Shown here piece after piece: positions 44,029 through 55,964 of a stretch of 64,000 bases of DNA. The stretch's first letter is position 1. Every line of letters begins with the position of its first letter. Position numbers and translations under genes: made by a program. The notes below the pieces were generated by a model that did no database searches, was not told the origin of the DNA, and worked only from the letters and a program-made list of their open reading frames with translations. This stretch comes from Chiua virens (taxonomy: Eukaryota; Basidiomycota; Agaricomycetes; Boletales; Boletaceae): the NCBI GenBank assembly GCA_019787685.1, contig JAHNUO010000021.1:482443-546442 (forward strand), in the 5' to 3' direction.

Positions 44029-46801
44029 GTGCCAATGTTCCACGATGACAATGACGATGCAAATGATCTCTATGGCCCGTTCTTGAGCCACCATATCCCT
44101 GCCAGTCTTGCACACAACCCAACCACCAGTGCAGATCTTGACGAGCTCTTTTCTGGAGGCACTGCTGGTGACAGTGACCCGGACACTAACCCACCCTCCA
44201 ATCCATACACACCCGACACCTCCATGAGCACCTCGGGCTGGACAAAGCTGTGAAAGTGGCTGCCATCCTTGTCTACATGAACCAGCTTGGCCTCAACCTG
44301 CCTCTCTTTCTGGATCTACTCAGCTGGGGGGATCCAGACTGCGTCACTGATCCCAAAATCCGCTATAAGCATTCAGCACTCATGGTCAGCAAGGAACTCC
44401 CATCAATAATCACATGGTGGCACCAGCCACCACGTCAAATGAATAGCACACATGTACATGCGCATGGGGCAAGCACTGTAATTGAGTGCTTTGCATTTAA
44501 CTGTGTCAGAGATGTCATAGATGATGAGTTGGAAGGAATCGGGCATGTCCTACAGTGTCCAGCTGAGGACCTGTCCATGGAAGAGCTGTGTACATTGTTC
44601 GTTGAGGATCTGATCCTCAAGTTTAGCAGTCCCAGCTTCGGAGGGACTCCCAAGCTCTGGTTCTTGCTGTTACAGTTAGCCTGGACGGACAAGCAATGAT
44701 CCTGACACATTGCAAAGGCTCCTGACCTGGTTTGTAATTATATATTCTTTGCAACATACCCTTGTTAACAATCAATAGATCATCCTATCTATTATTTGCC
44801 AAATCATGATGTCTCGATCACATCACCACAACCGTTTTGCCAAGATGATTATAGTTTTTCTTCGAGCCCAGGGTACGCCAGCCAAGAGCATCAGTCTACT
44901 TTATTCCTTTGGCATAACTATGAGTCACCAATGGTCTGTACATGCTCTCAAGACAATATCACAGAATGAGATGCAAGTTGTTTGCAAATGAGTTCATCAA
45001 TATCCTTTTGTCATTACACATGACAATGTCAACATCCCCTTTCATGTCTATGCTCAGCAAATTGATAATCAAAGTCATTTTGACTCTGGTACAGCCTCCA
45101 CTGTGTTCTTCCAACCCCATGCTCCTCCTGAATAGCCTCTTTGCAACCATACCCTCCAAGAGTATTGAGCTCAGGGACGATAGCATCCCCTCTCAGTTCG
45201 AGAACTCTATTCACTTGCACATCAAGCTGCTCCTCTACAGTATCAATGTGATGTTCATCGTGTCCTCTGCTATCTTATACACAGTGTGGAATTCAATCTT
45301 CCCACTTACCATGACAAGGATAATAGCATCTTTATCCCTCCTGATCCAATCCAATCACTTCCCATAGGCAAGCACAATACTACTTGCTAATTCAAGCTAA
45401 TCTGACCACTTTCCACAGGCAAGGATTATATCACTCACCAGTTCATGCTTGGAACAGAGCACTTGGAGGAGGCTAGCTATGAGGGGAATGCCAATGTCAT
45501 TGCAGCAATCTTGCATCAGCTTAACTTGGATACAGAGCAGGAGATGAAGAAGACTGGACTTGACCGTGTACTGGTTTGGGCTGGTGATCAACTCACATCT
45601 GCTCAGTTGCGAGGACTCTTCCATTTTCGTGCTCAAGACCATAACTCATTTGAGCGGCTGGACTGGCTGGTTCCCACTTTCAGATAGTTCCATTTACTGA
45701 TGGCCTTTGCAAATTCCCTCCACAAGCAGTATCTAGGCACTATGGCAGGACATGGTTTGATGCATGCTTTCACACTACTTGAGAGAAAAGGACTTGGAAC
45801 AGTACAAACCTGTGGGCCCTTTCATCAGAATCTCCATGATGCCATTCTTCATGTAACTGAAGCTCATTTCCATGCTACCTGGAAGGCCATTGGAGGTGTT
45901 GACAACTTGGAGAGCTTACAATCCAAGACCCCAACACAGTTACTTGATCTAGCCAAGCAGATTGTTGACAAGTTGGCATCTAGCATTGCCCTTGATGCCC
46001 TTGATGCCCTTCCAGAAGATCAACATGACCAAGCATTGTATAACTCCATCTTGTGGAATTGAGATGCTCTTTGTTATATTGACCTCTATGAAGCTACAAG
46101 AAGTGGTGATGTAGGAATCATGGAAGCTACATTGCCTCATCTTGCATTTTGATTTTCTGGAGGCAGAAATAGCAATTATCTTGGAGAGATTTTGGAGCTC
46201 TTACAATGCTTGCATCATGAATGGCCACCTGAACTCTGGTATGATCTATGCAGACTCCAGTTTGTGATATTCATTTCATTATCAGTGACTTTGTTCAATG
46301 GTGATGTTGGCTTGTCAATATGAGTGGTCAACCAAACAAGTTCCTCCCATTGGATAAAGGGCAGGAGTACAATGTCAAGGCTATAAAGGTATCTATAGAT
46401 GTTTGACTTGAATTGGAAAAGATATAATAACTGATATTCACATCCACAAGGTAACTGATCATGTTCAGGGGCCAAATGCCTCATGGGATATATTGAAGAC
46501 CCATAGTCCTGCCATACCTGCATTGCATGCTGTCCGGAAACACTTGGAACATCAAATTCAAGCCATATGCAGAGGCATATCATACAGCAATCCAAGTCAT
46601 GACAAAGACATATCACGCTTGGAGGATGCATACACCAGTTCTAATATTCATGTTGCAGAGCCAGGACGCACAGTTCACACACAAAGAGATGTGGTTCAAG
46701 ATTTCATCACACAGGGTGCAGTTAACTTGGGGACAAAGGATAGTATAGCTAAATGGTGGGCAAAGCAAGATTTTACACGAGCAATGGAGAAGAAATGGTA
46801 A
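44029..46801 (+). pseudogene. DUF6589-like gene, broken
   Basis: Plus-strand coding remains in several frames. An acidic N-terminus (44029-44250) is followed by LLSWGDPDCVTDPKIRYKHS, a segment with QGTPAKSISLLYSFGITMSH, then HLEEASYEGNANVIAAIL, VLVWAGDQLTSAQLRGLF, FERLDWLVPTF, LMAFANSLHKQYLG and CGPFHQNLHDAILHV. This order, with a DQLT core and a later helical region, matches my memory of the agaricomycete DUF6589 proteins, which are repeat-associated and of unknown function. Stops interrupt the frame after LDWLVPTFR (about 45685), at 46060 and again further on, and a frameshift occurs near 45000. It is therefore a pseudogene. The tail (46490-46801, with AKWWAKQDFTRAMEKKW) stays open. Confidence 0.6.
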
Positions 46802-47098
46802 CTATACTGTCGAAAGAATACCAATGGCTATCTATGAAACTTACTCTGCTTGTCTTCACGATTATCATGAGATATACTGATCCAATGATTGGTGGGGAGA
46901 GCAGTGGTCACTGTGGGGTATATATATCAAACAAGATTTGATGGTCTTGCACTGAGAACGTGACTTGAGAAGCTATATTCAACTTGTGAGGGGATAACGG
47001 TGGGACATGAGAATTATCCGGTGTGAATGTTAGAGTGCCAACAGAAAAGCTACAATGTAGTACTATTAGTAGGATTTCAATGTAGCAGGGAAAACAAC
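46802..47098. other. Spacer between pseudogenes
   Basis: About 300 bp between the convergent ends of the DUF6589-like and RecQ pseudogenes. No gene seen. Confidence 0.35.
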
Positions 47099-49204
47099 CT
47101 ACCATCCTGTGCCAGGAATGACACAGTTCTCCTTGGTGGACTTGGACTGTTGCTGACACATCTGCTGTGATTTCTCATTGCATGCAGCCTTCTCAGTGGC
47201 CCACCACTCAGCCACAATCCGTCGTGCCTCCTGCTCAGCCACAATCCGTTGTGCCTCCTGCTCAGCTGCTTTCTTTGCCTCATACTCCATGTCCACCTTC
47301 CTCACAATGTCTAATACAGCCTCTCCATATTCCTCGGCAAAAACCCAGGGTGTTGAGAGGCTATTGCAGATGTTGTCGAGGGTGGTAATGGCATGTTTTG
47401 AGGCGATCAAAGTCAGAACTGGGTTGGGGAGAACAACAGCAGATGGAAAGGAGGCATGAGGAAAGTCTTGCTGAGCAGTATGGTGATGCCACGAGAAGAG
47501 CACCTGCCATACATCCTGCAGGTGTTGTTGAACACGGCGACCAGTTGGGATGGATTCGTGGGCAGGCTCAGTCTTGACAGTCATATTAGCATCATTGGAC
47601 CCCTTGGGAGACTTGGATGCTGGTGACAGGGCATGCATGGCTGCTGTGCAGTTATCACAGCACATCGTAGTGAGGGCTGGGAGAACAGCAGGTGAGAATT
47701 TCAAAGTATTAGCATGGTGTGAAAAAGAACTTACCTGACTGTCCTGGCAGGTTATCAAACAACATGTCAACTATCTCATGTCAACATCGCTGTGTTCCGA
47801 TGTACTCGCGCAAGTTTGGTTCCAGCTTCTTGCAGTATGTGCATTCTTCATTTTCTCCATCTTCTACCTCTGATTCCAATGCTGTTTCAACATCATTGCA
47901 GTTTCTGACTACCTTCAATGCCAACACCTCAAGAAACAACACCGCACGCACCTGAATTCCTGCCGACTGTCCCGCCCATCCTGCACACTGCACCCAAACT
48001 GTCAACGACTGTGGCGTTCCCAACTGCCCCACAAATTGGATGTCAGGTATGTCCAGTCCCTACATTCAGATTAACATTGATTGCCAAATGATACAGAATT
48101 CAGCTCATACCATGTCACCAACCTCCATCACCCACAAAATCCACTGCTCGCCCATTCGAAAGCATTCAAGCTCATCAGATTTCAAGCCGTCTGAGTGCCG
48201 CGAGTTGAGAAACCCGACACAAGAACAAATGTGAGGAGGCAATAAAGCCCATGAGTGTTCCCAGCCAAACTGTGAGTCTATTACCTTGTTTACAAAAATA
48301 AATGCATGCTCTATTCCTCTGCGCATGTAACCCCTTCGAATAGAAAGTCCAAGGAACTGAAGTCCATCACATTTCGAATGAGACAGACTTCTTGGTAGAT
48401 TCAAGTGAAATGATCATGATGGGTTGATATGTAGCAAATGCAGTATGCTCGGTTCCATAGTGGCTGAGGTGACATACATAGGGACATTCATTGGAACAAA
48501 CAAATGGAGCTTGTCGACTTTGGCGAAAGCCGGCTGGAATTGCCCACCCCATTGCACTATGCAATGGGCCTCGTCGATGACAATGCCACACAGGTGTTGA
48601 TGGTATTCGCATGAGCACAGAAGTGCATTGAAATGTAGGTTGGATATGGCCATCTTGGGCGATGTAAAAATAATCTGATACTTTTGGCCCACCAGTTCCT
48701 ATATTTCTTGGTGAGTAGATCATCCTCCCCGGTGCAACTACTCACCTTGTGCAGTTCACTCATGTACGCATTATGATTCATGGCGACAGCCATAATGCCT
48801 ATTTGGCTGCATCACCGAGCCTATAGGTATGTAGTAGTAAGTCCATCTTGAGGTATGTAATAATGATCGGCGCTGACCTGGTCCACCTTGAGGGAGTTCA
48901 GAGGAGAAATTACCAGCAATATTTGGTTGCTATGAATCATAGATGGCATGATGAAAGGCAAACTCTTTCCTGAACCTGTCCCGGCAATGATTGTACAGTC
49001 AAGACCGAGGTAGAAAGCTTCTGCAGCATTGAGTTGCCAAGGGTATGGTGGCTGATCATTGCATTTTTCTAGGCATGCTGTGGTCAGTGCTTGCCGTATT
49101 TCATGAGAGGAGTAGTTGGATTTTTTCTTGGCATGTTCCCGGGTGTGTTCTAGGTTGACATATGATTTGTCTCTCTGCTCGCCATGCATAGACACTGTGA
49201 GCAT
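47099..49204 (-). pseudogene. RecQ-like helicase, CpG-decayed
   Basis: Minus-strand RecQ-family gene of a different type from the fusion gene. Parts in order: IIAGTGSGKSLPFIMPS (Walker A), VISPLNSLKVDQ, GIVIDEAHCIVQWG (DEAH), YVTSATME, then RGIEHAFIFVNK and HSRHSDGLKSDELECF (second motor domain), a broken motif VI, and CCDNCTAA, the zinc ligand of a RecQ C-terminal domain, followed by a coiled Glu/Ala-rich tail. Frameshifts and stops separate the pieces. Motif VI, normally QRAGRAGR, reads QCAGWAGQ: every Arg codon has changed in a way one CpG transition explains. RecQ motors work in recombination and repair; this copy is dead. Confidence 0.8.
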
Positions 49205-49368
49205 AGCATGGCAAAATTTAGGAACTTCAGCAATTTTAGGTTATGTACAAAACAGGTATCTCCTCGTCCCAAAATATTCACCATCCATCCTGTTTTGGAC
49301 AAGAGTGTGACAAGTGTGACTCGATGCAATAGTCTGCGACCCAATGTCTCCAGATGTTTTGGTAATTG

Positions 49369-49937
49369 TGTTAAGACCGGGTCTACTCGGGGTATGAACT
49401 CCGGAACTCCAGAGTTATTCTTGCGGAGGGACTTGGCTTCACTGTGTGTGGTGCACCCTTGTCACGAGTCTGTCCTGTATTTTGGAGAATGAAGAACGGA
49501 GGTCAGAGGTGAGACTTAACACCAAAGTGAAGTCGAGCAGACACAAGACCGTCAAGGTCTTATGGAGTTCGGAGGGAATAGAAGGTAAAACTAATATTCA
49601 GACTGAGGGTACAAAGTCAGAGTACTACAGTTTATATACTTGGAGTAGAATAGAGATTAGTAATGGGGTTGGTAAGAAACTGAGTAAGATGGAAATTGGG
49701 AAAGTATGTAACCGGAGTGGAGCTGGGTATGTACAGAGGCTGGAGCTGTGCTGTTAAGCGAGACACAGGTTATTACTAATGTAACACTAGTATGAAAAGA
49801 GACAAGCGGAAATCAAGAAGGTTCTAAGTGAAGTCCGGAGATCAGGAGTTGTATCTGGAGAGAGATCGTACCGGAGTAATGAAGGAGTAAACCTGGAGAT
49901 CTCGGAGTTGGATCGATGAGATATACGGGATATGACA
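49369..49937 (-). repeat. 3' LTR of the Gypsy chromovirus
   Basis: 569 bp, nearly identical to 56161-56729 and to the reverse complement of the solo LTR 29448-30016. Followed on the plus strand by the complement of the polypurine tract. Confidence 0.93.
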
Positions 49938-50059
49938 GTATCCCCCCTTTAGGCCTGAACCCCTGAAGGCCATAAGCGAGAAACAATAGCTGTCAAAGCA
50001 AAGCAAGGTCAAAGCAGATTTGCGGACTTCAATTTCGGACTCAGATGCGGAGTCCCTCA

Positions 50060-50066
50060 TATAAAT
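50060..50066 (+). promoter_or_regulatory. TATA box of the antisense gene in the chromovirus
   Basis: TATAAAT, 39-45 bp upstream of the ATG at 50105, followed by a pyrimidine-rich leader. It lies outside the LTR, so the antisense gene has its own promoter. Confidence 0.6.
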
Positions 50067-50104
50067 TCGGGCATGCCTTCGCTCCTTAACTTCCAACCTC
50101 TACC

Positions 50105-51023
50105 ATGTCCGATATCGACAACGTCAAACAATGGAGCGACGAGCATCTCAAGGAGGCTGATGACGACAGTGACGAGCTGTTCGAGGCGAAGGTGTCCGAG
50201 CGGCGTCGATGCGCAAAAGCATGGAAGGAGGAGGAGCAACAGAGGAAAGCAGAGGAGGTGAGATGGAAGGCGGAGGAGGCAAAGCGGAAGGCGGAGGAGG
50301 CGCAGAAGGTTGTGGAGGAGAAGCGCCTCAAGGAGGCCGAGGAGGCGGCCAAGAAGAGGGTGAGTAATAGTTGAGTCCGAGTAGCGCGGAGCTGACGGAG
50401 TTGACAGGCCGAGGAGATCCGAGCGGAGCAAAGCGCTCCGAAGGATAAGGGCAAGGGGAAGGAGAAGGAGAGGGAGCCACGCGCGAGATGTGTAATGGCG
50501 GGGATTGAATGCGTTCCTGGAGAAGGGAAGAAGGGTCGGTCCTGCGAGGCTTGCCAGAAAGGCAAGCTGAAGTGCGAACTTCCAGGAGAGGAGCGACCAG
50601 AGAAGAGACAGAGGAAACGCGCGGACGACAAGGAGGGGCCGAGGAAGAAGAAGATGAGGTCAGCATCAGTGGAGGTGGTGGAGGTGGGGCCGAGCAGGGA
50701 CTGGAGCTGCGGAGACTGCGCCAGGAACTAGGAGATGGTAGCGGTCTGGAAGGAGATTACTACCGCCTTCAAGTTGCCCATCAAGCGGCTGGACCGCTTG
50801 ACGGCGCAGGTGGAGAGGATGGCGGACTGGACGGAGGAGATGGCCCATCTGAAGGGAGAGGAGTTGCATGGGGAGTGGTCGCTGGAGCCAGAGTCGGAGG
50901 AAGAGGATACCAACGTGATTCGGAGTGGAATTGGAGGTAGCGGAGTTGGGGCAAGAGCAGCAGGAGTTACACGACAAAGAGGATGTAGATAGGCTGAGGG
51001 AGGATCTGGCTAAGGGCAAGTAG
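50105..51023 (+). pseudogene. Antisense coiled-coil Zn-cluster gene in the chromovirus, lightly damaged
   Basis: Exon 1 (50105-50359) codes for SDIDNVKQWSDEHLKEADDD and a long Lys/Arg/Glu coiled coil. A 48-nt GT-AG intron (50360-50407) leads to exon 2 with a cysteine module, CVMAGIEC-X10-CEACQKGKLKC, close to the Zn(II)2Cys6 spacing but with the first Cys replaced by Arg. A basic KKK stretch follows, then a helical tail (RLDRLTAQVERMADWTEEM). One TAG (50729-50731) and one frameshift near 50925 break the frame; beyond them it continues to TAG 51021-51023. It runs opposite to gag-pol, between chromodomain and 3' LTR. Its plan (acidic/helical start, coiled coil, Zn cluster, NLS-like stretch, helical tail) matches the intact gene at 1992-3278. 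Probably nuclear; role unknown. Confidence 0.75.
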
Positions 51024-51057
51024 ATAGAAATATTTTGTTACTAAGATTTGTTCATCA

Positions 51058-51378
51058 TTATGCAGAGTGAGGTCCGGGTTTGTCCAGGTACTGCAGATGG
51101 AACTCCGTAACGATTTCAGAGGCATGCCCGAGTTCAGTAGCCAACAACCAAGAAGTTTCTTCATCAGTGCCTTCATAACCAGCCCATCGTACCAAGTACA
51201 ATAGTTTGCAATTTTTCCTTTGTCGATCTATCTTGGAATCAAGGATTTCGGAGATCTCATACTCCGGTTTGCTGTCTACTTCAATCGGAGGTGGTGGGGG
51301 TTGAACACGGTTCGGTTTGGTGTTTGGAATGCAAGGTTCTAATTGAGAGACGTGGAACACCGGGTGTACGGACTTCAT
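51058..51378 (-). pseudogene. Chromodomain at the C-terminus of Gypsy integrase
   Basis: HPVFHVSQLEPCIPN is the end of the integrase fold. YEISEILDSKI...LYLVRWAGYEGTDEETSW is a canonical chromodomain with its aromatic residues. It would read methylated histone H3 and place new insertions in heterochromatin. It ends at a stop just before the antisense gene's 3' end. Confidence 0.9.
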
Positions 51379-51598
51379 GGAGTTGGGGAGTCGGAGTGTG
51401 AAGGAGTGGGTCCCAGCTTGAGCGATGATGTCGTATGGCCCTAAATTCTTGTCGGAGAGTTTCTTAGAGGGCCGGGTAGTTCTGAAGTACTTACATAGCC
51501 TTGACGACTACCTGGTCTCCAACTTTGAAGTCCGGAGCCGGAGTTTGCCTGGCATCAGTAGGTCCTTGGTATCACTCTTGAGCGTGGGCCATTTCCTC

Positions 51599-52471
51599 TC
51601 AGAGGAATTGGTGGAGTGAGTCGAGATCAACAGAGTATTTGCGTGCGCGTGCGGAGGTCATGTCCTGTTTGGGGTACACGGAGATGTTTGGGTGGTAGCC
51701 CTTGTTGGCGAAGAACGGAGAGACACCGGTGGTGGCATTCAGAGCATTGTTGTATGAGAACTCTGCGAGGGGCAGGAGTTCGGACCAGTCATCCTGTTGG
51801 TAGTTACAGTAGACTCGGAGATATTGGTCCAGGGTCTGGTTCATACACTCTGTCTGGCCATCTCCTTCGGGGTGATAACCGGAGGTGAAATGGAGTCGGA
51901 TGTCTAAGGCCTTTCCAAGGGACCTAAAGAAGTGCGACACGAATTCTGATCTGCGATCAGATGTAATGTGGGAAGGAACTCCATGTTTCGAGAACACATG
52001 GAGAAGGAACAACTTAGCCAAGTCCGGGGATGTTATTGTGTCATAGGTGGGGATGAAGATGCACTGTTTTGACAGGTGATCTCCTACGACTAGGATGGCG
52101 GTGTAACCGGAGGATGGAGGAAGCTGTTCGATGAAGTTCATTGATATGGAGTTCCAGGGACGTTCAGGGATGGGGAGTTGTTTCAATAATCCGTAAGGCT
52201 TATGTCTTGGAACCTTTGTGCCAGCACAGGAGGTACAGGATGAGATATACTCTTTGACGAATGTCCTGATGCCAGGCCAAGTGTATTCGCGGTGAATAAG
52301 TTCCAAAGTGCGGTTTTGTCTGAAGTGTCTGGAGAGTGGATGGTCATGTTTGTATCGGAGTACTCGGAGTCGGAGATCAATGGAGTCGGGGACGTAGATG
52401 CGATTGTCTAGGCGTAAGAAACCGTCTGAATCGACGTTCCAACATGACTCCAAGGGTTCGGACTCGGACAT
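51599..52471 (-). pseudogene. Gypsy integrase
   Basis: Contains the H2C2 zinc module (HDHPLSRHFRQN...CTSCAGTK) and the DDE core. The second Asp (HITSDRRSEFVSHF) and the Glu (DGQTECMNQ) are present. The first catalytic Asp, normally in a SMDFIE context, is Asn (SMNFIEQLP). The protein would insert element DNA into the chromosome; the Asn should abolish catalysis. About 290 codons are open here, separated from the chromodomain by a frame break. Confidence 0.9.
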
Positions 52472-52552
52472 GTGTACTGTGGCCAGAGGATCAGAGGGAA
52501 GAGCGGAGAGGATATCATTATGAAGGGTTTCGAGGTTGAAGAGGGTGCTTGC

Positions 52553-53369
52553 TCAGAGTACCGGAGCAGCGAGACAAGTTGCTCTAAGGGAAGACGCAAG
52601 CTGTTCTTGGGTAAACACGGGTTTGAAGTTGTGAGGATTGACGCAAGCATAGTCCCTATCCCCCTCTTTGGGATAGACGTCCCATCGTTGAGTGAGGGCA
52701 TTGGGCTTAGCTCCGAGGCGTCCAGGTCGGAAATGAACGATCATATTGAATTGACTGGGGAACTCTGACCAGCGAGCTTGTCGCCAAGTCAAGAGTTTTG
52801 TAGTAGAGAAATATTCGAGATTTTTGTGGTCGGTGATGACGTCAACCGGAGTGCCGGAGCCTTCAAGGTAATGTCTCCAGGTTCGGAATGCTTCATGTAT
52901 AGCAAGGAGTTCTTTGTCATGGGTGTCATAGTTGAGCTCTGGAGGAGACAACATCCGGGAATATTACACTACAGGCCGGACTTCATTGTCCGAGCACCAG
53001 ATGGAGAGAATACCGGCGATAGCATAGTCGGAAGCGTCTGTTTCCATAATGAGGGGAGCATCAGGGACCCAATGCATTAGAACAGGTGCAGAGGTGAAAG
53101 CATCCTTAAGTTTCTGGAAGGCAGAGCAGCAGTCATCGCCAAAGTTCCACGGAGTGCCTTTGCGAGTCAGGCGAGTCAAAGGAACGACGATATCGGAGTA
53201 ATTGGAGATGAAACATTGGTAGAAATTTGTGAAACCGAGGAAGGACTGAATGTCCTTCACCTTGCAGGGTTCGGGCCAGTCTTGAATAGATTTGACTTTC
53301 TCCGGGGACATGGAGAGACCGGAGGGAGAGAGCTGGTACCCGAGGTACTCGGTAGAGTCTGTGGACCAT
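52553..53369 (-). pseudogene. Gypsy reverse transcriptase C-terminal part and RNase H
   Basis: KSIQDWPEPCKVKDIQSFLG and FYQCFISNYSDIVVPLTRL are the thumb and connection. METDASDYAIAG starts RNase H, and YDTHDKELLAI, DVITDHKNLEYF follow. RNase H removes the RNA strand during cDNA synthesis. Split into overlapping frames near 52960 and 53310. Confidence 0.9.
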
Positions 53370-54189
53370 TCACATTTTTCGGGTTTGGCGTACAGATTGT
53401 TTTTGCGGAGTCTTCGGAGAACCTCTCAGACATGCTCCCAGTGGGAAGCTTTATTTGTCGAGTAGATTAAAATGTTGTCCAAGTAGACTATCACGCAAAC
53501 ATCTAATAGATCAGCAAAGATGGTATTGACGAACCGCTGGAAAGCTGCAGGGGCGTTGGTCAAGCCGAAAGGCATGACAAGCCATTTGTAAGATCCGTAG
53601 CGTGTGTGGAATGAAGTCTTCCATTCGTCTCCCTCGGCGATGTGGTTAAGTGGTAAGCATGCCGGAGGTCGATTTTGGTGTAGATCTTCGCGTTGCTTGG
53701 AGCGTCAAGGAGGTCGGAGATGCAGGGAAGCGGGTAGTGGTCTTTCTTTGTGATCTTATTCAGTCCTCGGAAGTTGACGCAAAGGCAGAGTGAACCGTCC
53801 TTCTTGCGGACAAAGAGAACTGGAGCGGCATGAGCGGAGGAGGAAGGGCGGATGAAGCCCATAGTGAGATGCTCATCGAGGAATATATGGAGGGACCCAA
53901 GTTTGGATGGAGAAAGGGAATAGGTGGTTCCTACTGGAGGGGAAGCACCTTCCTCTAAATTGATCTTGAGGTCGTGCTCGCGATGTGGAGCAAGCGTGGA
54001 CGCTTTGCTCTTACTGAACACATCGGCGAAGTTGTGGTATTCTGGAGGAATGGAGGACAGATCGACAGGGGTTTCGGGGGAGGCAGAGACCAAGCGGAGC
54101 TCAGTTTCCTGGGGACGGAGTTGCAGGCTAAATTGTACGGAGCCTTCAAGGCGGCATGCCAACACAAAAGCAGCTGCGTTGATAAGCAC
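53370..54189 (-). pseudogene. Gypsy reverse transcriptase catalytic domain
   Basis: Shows [32 protein letters not shown] and KIDLRHAYH, then after a frame break [15 protein letters not shown] and [11 protein letters not shown]. The catalytic YLDD motif reads YLDN (about 53465-53500). Upstream it is joined to the protease by a short spacer. Confidence 0.88.
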
Positions 54190-54204
54190 AATGGGAGGAG
54201 CCTT

Positions 54205-54837
54205 TCACTCGGAGAAACACGGTGCATCGGAGGTGGTGGTGTCAGCCGGAGGAGGTAAGTCCAGGGGCTGCGGAGGTGAGCTCGGAGGTGTTGGACTGGT
54301 GTGTTCAGGTGTGCGGAACGAGATACTGCTAGAAACCCAGTCAATCAACGGATTGTGGCGGGTCAGCCAGTTATGTCCTAGAACAAGGGAACACGATCCA
54401 TCCAATGGGGTGATGTAGAATGTCGTTGGAGTGATATCACCGGTTTCAAAACATATAGAGAGGTCGATTGCCTGAGTAATGGTGGAGTTGGATGTTCCAT
54501 CAAAGAGTTGGAGTTGAAGCAGGGGTACAGAGTAGGAGGAAATTTCATGGTCATTGACAAAGGTTGTATCTATGAAACAATTGGAGGAGCCGGAGTCTAC
54601 AAGCGCAGAGAAGGAAGGAATGTCATAGGAGACTATAGAGACGGAGGGCATAAGGGATTTGGGATCTGAAAGAGTGGATGTGTTGAGATGTAGCTCCTTA
54701 GGTGCACGGGAGGTGTCAATGCAACCTTCCATCCGTGCGGAGTTGCAGAGGTTGCGGACTATTTTTTTGCCTCCATGCTGGAGGTTGCGGTCTTCGTTGC
54801 ACGAGCCTTGGATGCCCTGGAAGAAGACTTGGAGCAA
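54205..54837 (-). pseudogene. Gypsy aspartic protease
   Basis: FSALVDSGSSNCFIDTTFV gives the DSG active site of a retropepsin, and LVLGHNWLTRHNP is the second conserved block. The enzyme would cut the Gag-Pol precursor. Its frame overlaps the 3' end of gag, which suggests programmed shift or decay. Confidence 0.88.
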
Positions 54838-55964
54838 TCCTTAGCCATGTGCCCGGATTTCCCACAGAACATGCAGAGGTTATTGTCGAAATGATGTTTG
54901 CATTCTTCTGCAGTGAGTTTACCGTCCTTGCCTAACTTAGAAGAATAGTCGGACTTCGGGACAGCGGGGGTAGTGGCAACTTTGCCTTTGGACTCTGAGG
55001 AGTCTTTCGACTTCTGGTTGCCGGAATGATTACTGCAGTTGGATGCAGAGTGTTTCTTGGAGGTCTTGGGTGTGGAGTTGTTAGAGGGTTGCTTTGTTTG
55101 GCGGTTTATCTCAGACTTGCGCTCCCAGTAGCGCGCGTCGATACCTTGTGCAAGGTAGCGGAGTTGGACGAGGTCGGAGGGTTTGCCAATGTGGGAGATT
55201 TCATCCTTGATGCAGTCAGGCAACCCATTGTAGAAATGGTGCCGGAGGGCACCTTCTCCATAACCTCGGACTTGCGAAGCAATCCTGTTAAATTCGACAA
55301 CGTACTTGTTGATACGCTGTCCATCCTTCATAGAGAGATGATCGAGCTGATGCTCGGCATCTCTGATGGGGTCGTGAGGTCCGAAGTTCGTCTGGAGTTC
55401 CAAGACAAACTCGGTGTAGTTATCCATCCAGTCAGGACGGAGTGTCAAATCTTCCATCTGGAGTAGGTCCGGTTTGAACCATTCCAGAGCCATACCCTTG
55501 AGGTAAGACTGTGTGAAGGTTACTTTGGCGCAGTCTGTGTGGAAAGCGTTAGGGCGGTCTTGGAAGTTTAATTCGCATTGGACCAGGAAGACTCAGAGTT
55601 TGCGGGGATCAGTCCCGTCAAACTGGTCTGGTTCCCGGACCTTAGTGCGGGGAGAGGAGTTGGAGGGAGGGCAACGGGAAGAACAGGCGAGGTCGCGAAT
55701 AGCATTGGCGAGCTGTCTGAGAACGTTTTCAGCCTCGGTGAGGTCGTTCTCTGAGCGATAAGAATCGGGGTTGGAGTCGTGGTCAGAACCAGGATCATGT
55801 CCAGGGTAGTCCGGATCGTCCGGGTCATCATCACCTAACGCATTCTGTGGTGCGGTGATGGGTTCTTCGGAGAGTTTGGACAGAGTAGTATCTAGTTGTC
55901 CTCCAAGTGCGTGCTCTGCGATGTGTGCTCCTGGAGTGGGAATTTGTGGTACACGACCTGCCAT
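54759..55964 (-). pseudogene. Gypsy gag (capsid and zinc knuckle)
   Basis: The N-terminal part (55964-55593) is acidic and ends REPDQFDGTDPRKL. A frame break follows, then the capsid (MALEWFKPDLLQ, WMDNYTEFVLELQTNFGPHD, YVVEFNRIASQVRGYG) and the zinc knuckle CMFCGKSGHMAKDC near the end. Gag packages the RNA into particles. A further upstream frame from about 56113 may belong to the leader. Confidence 0.88.
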
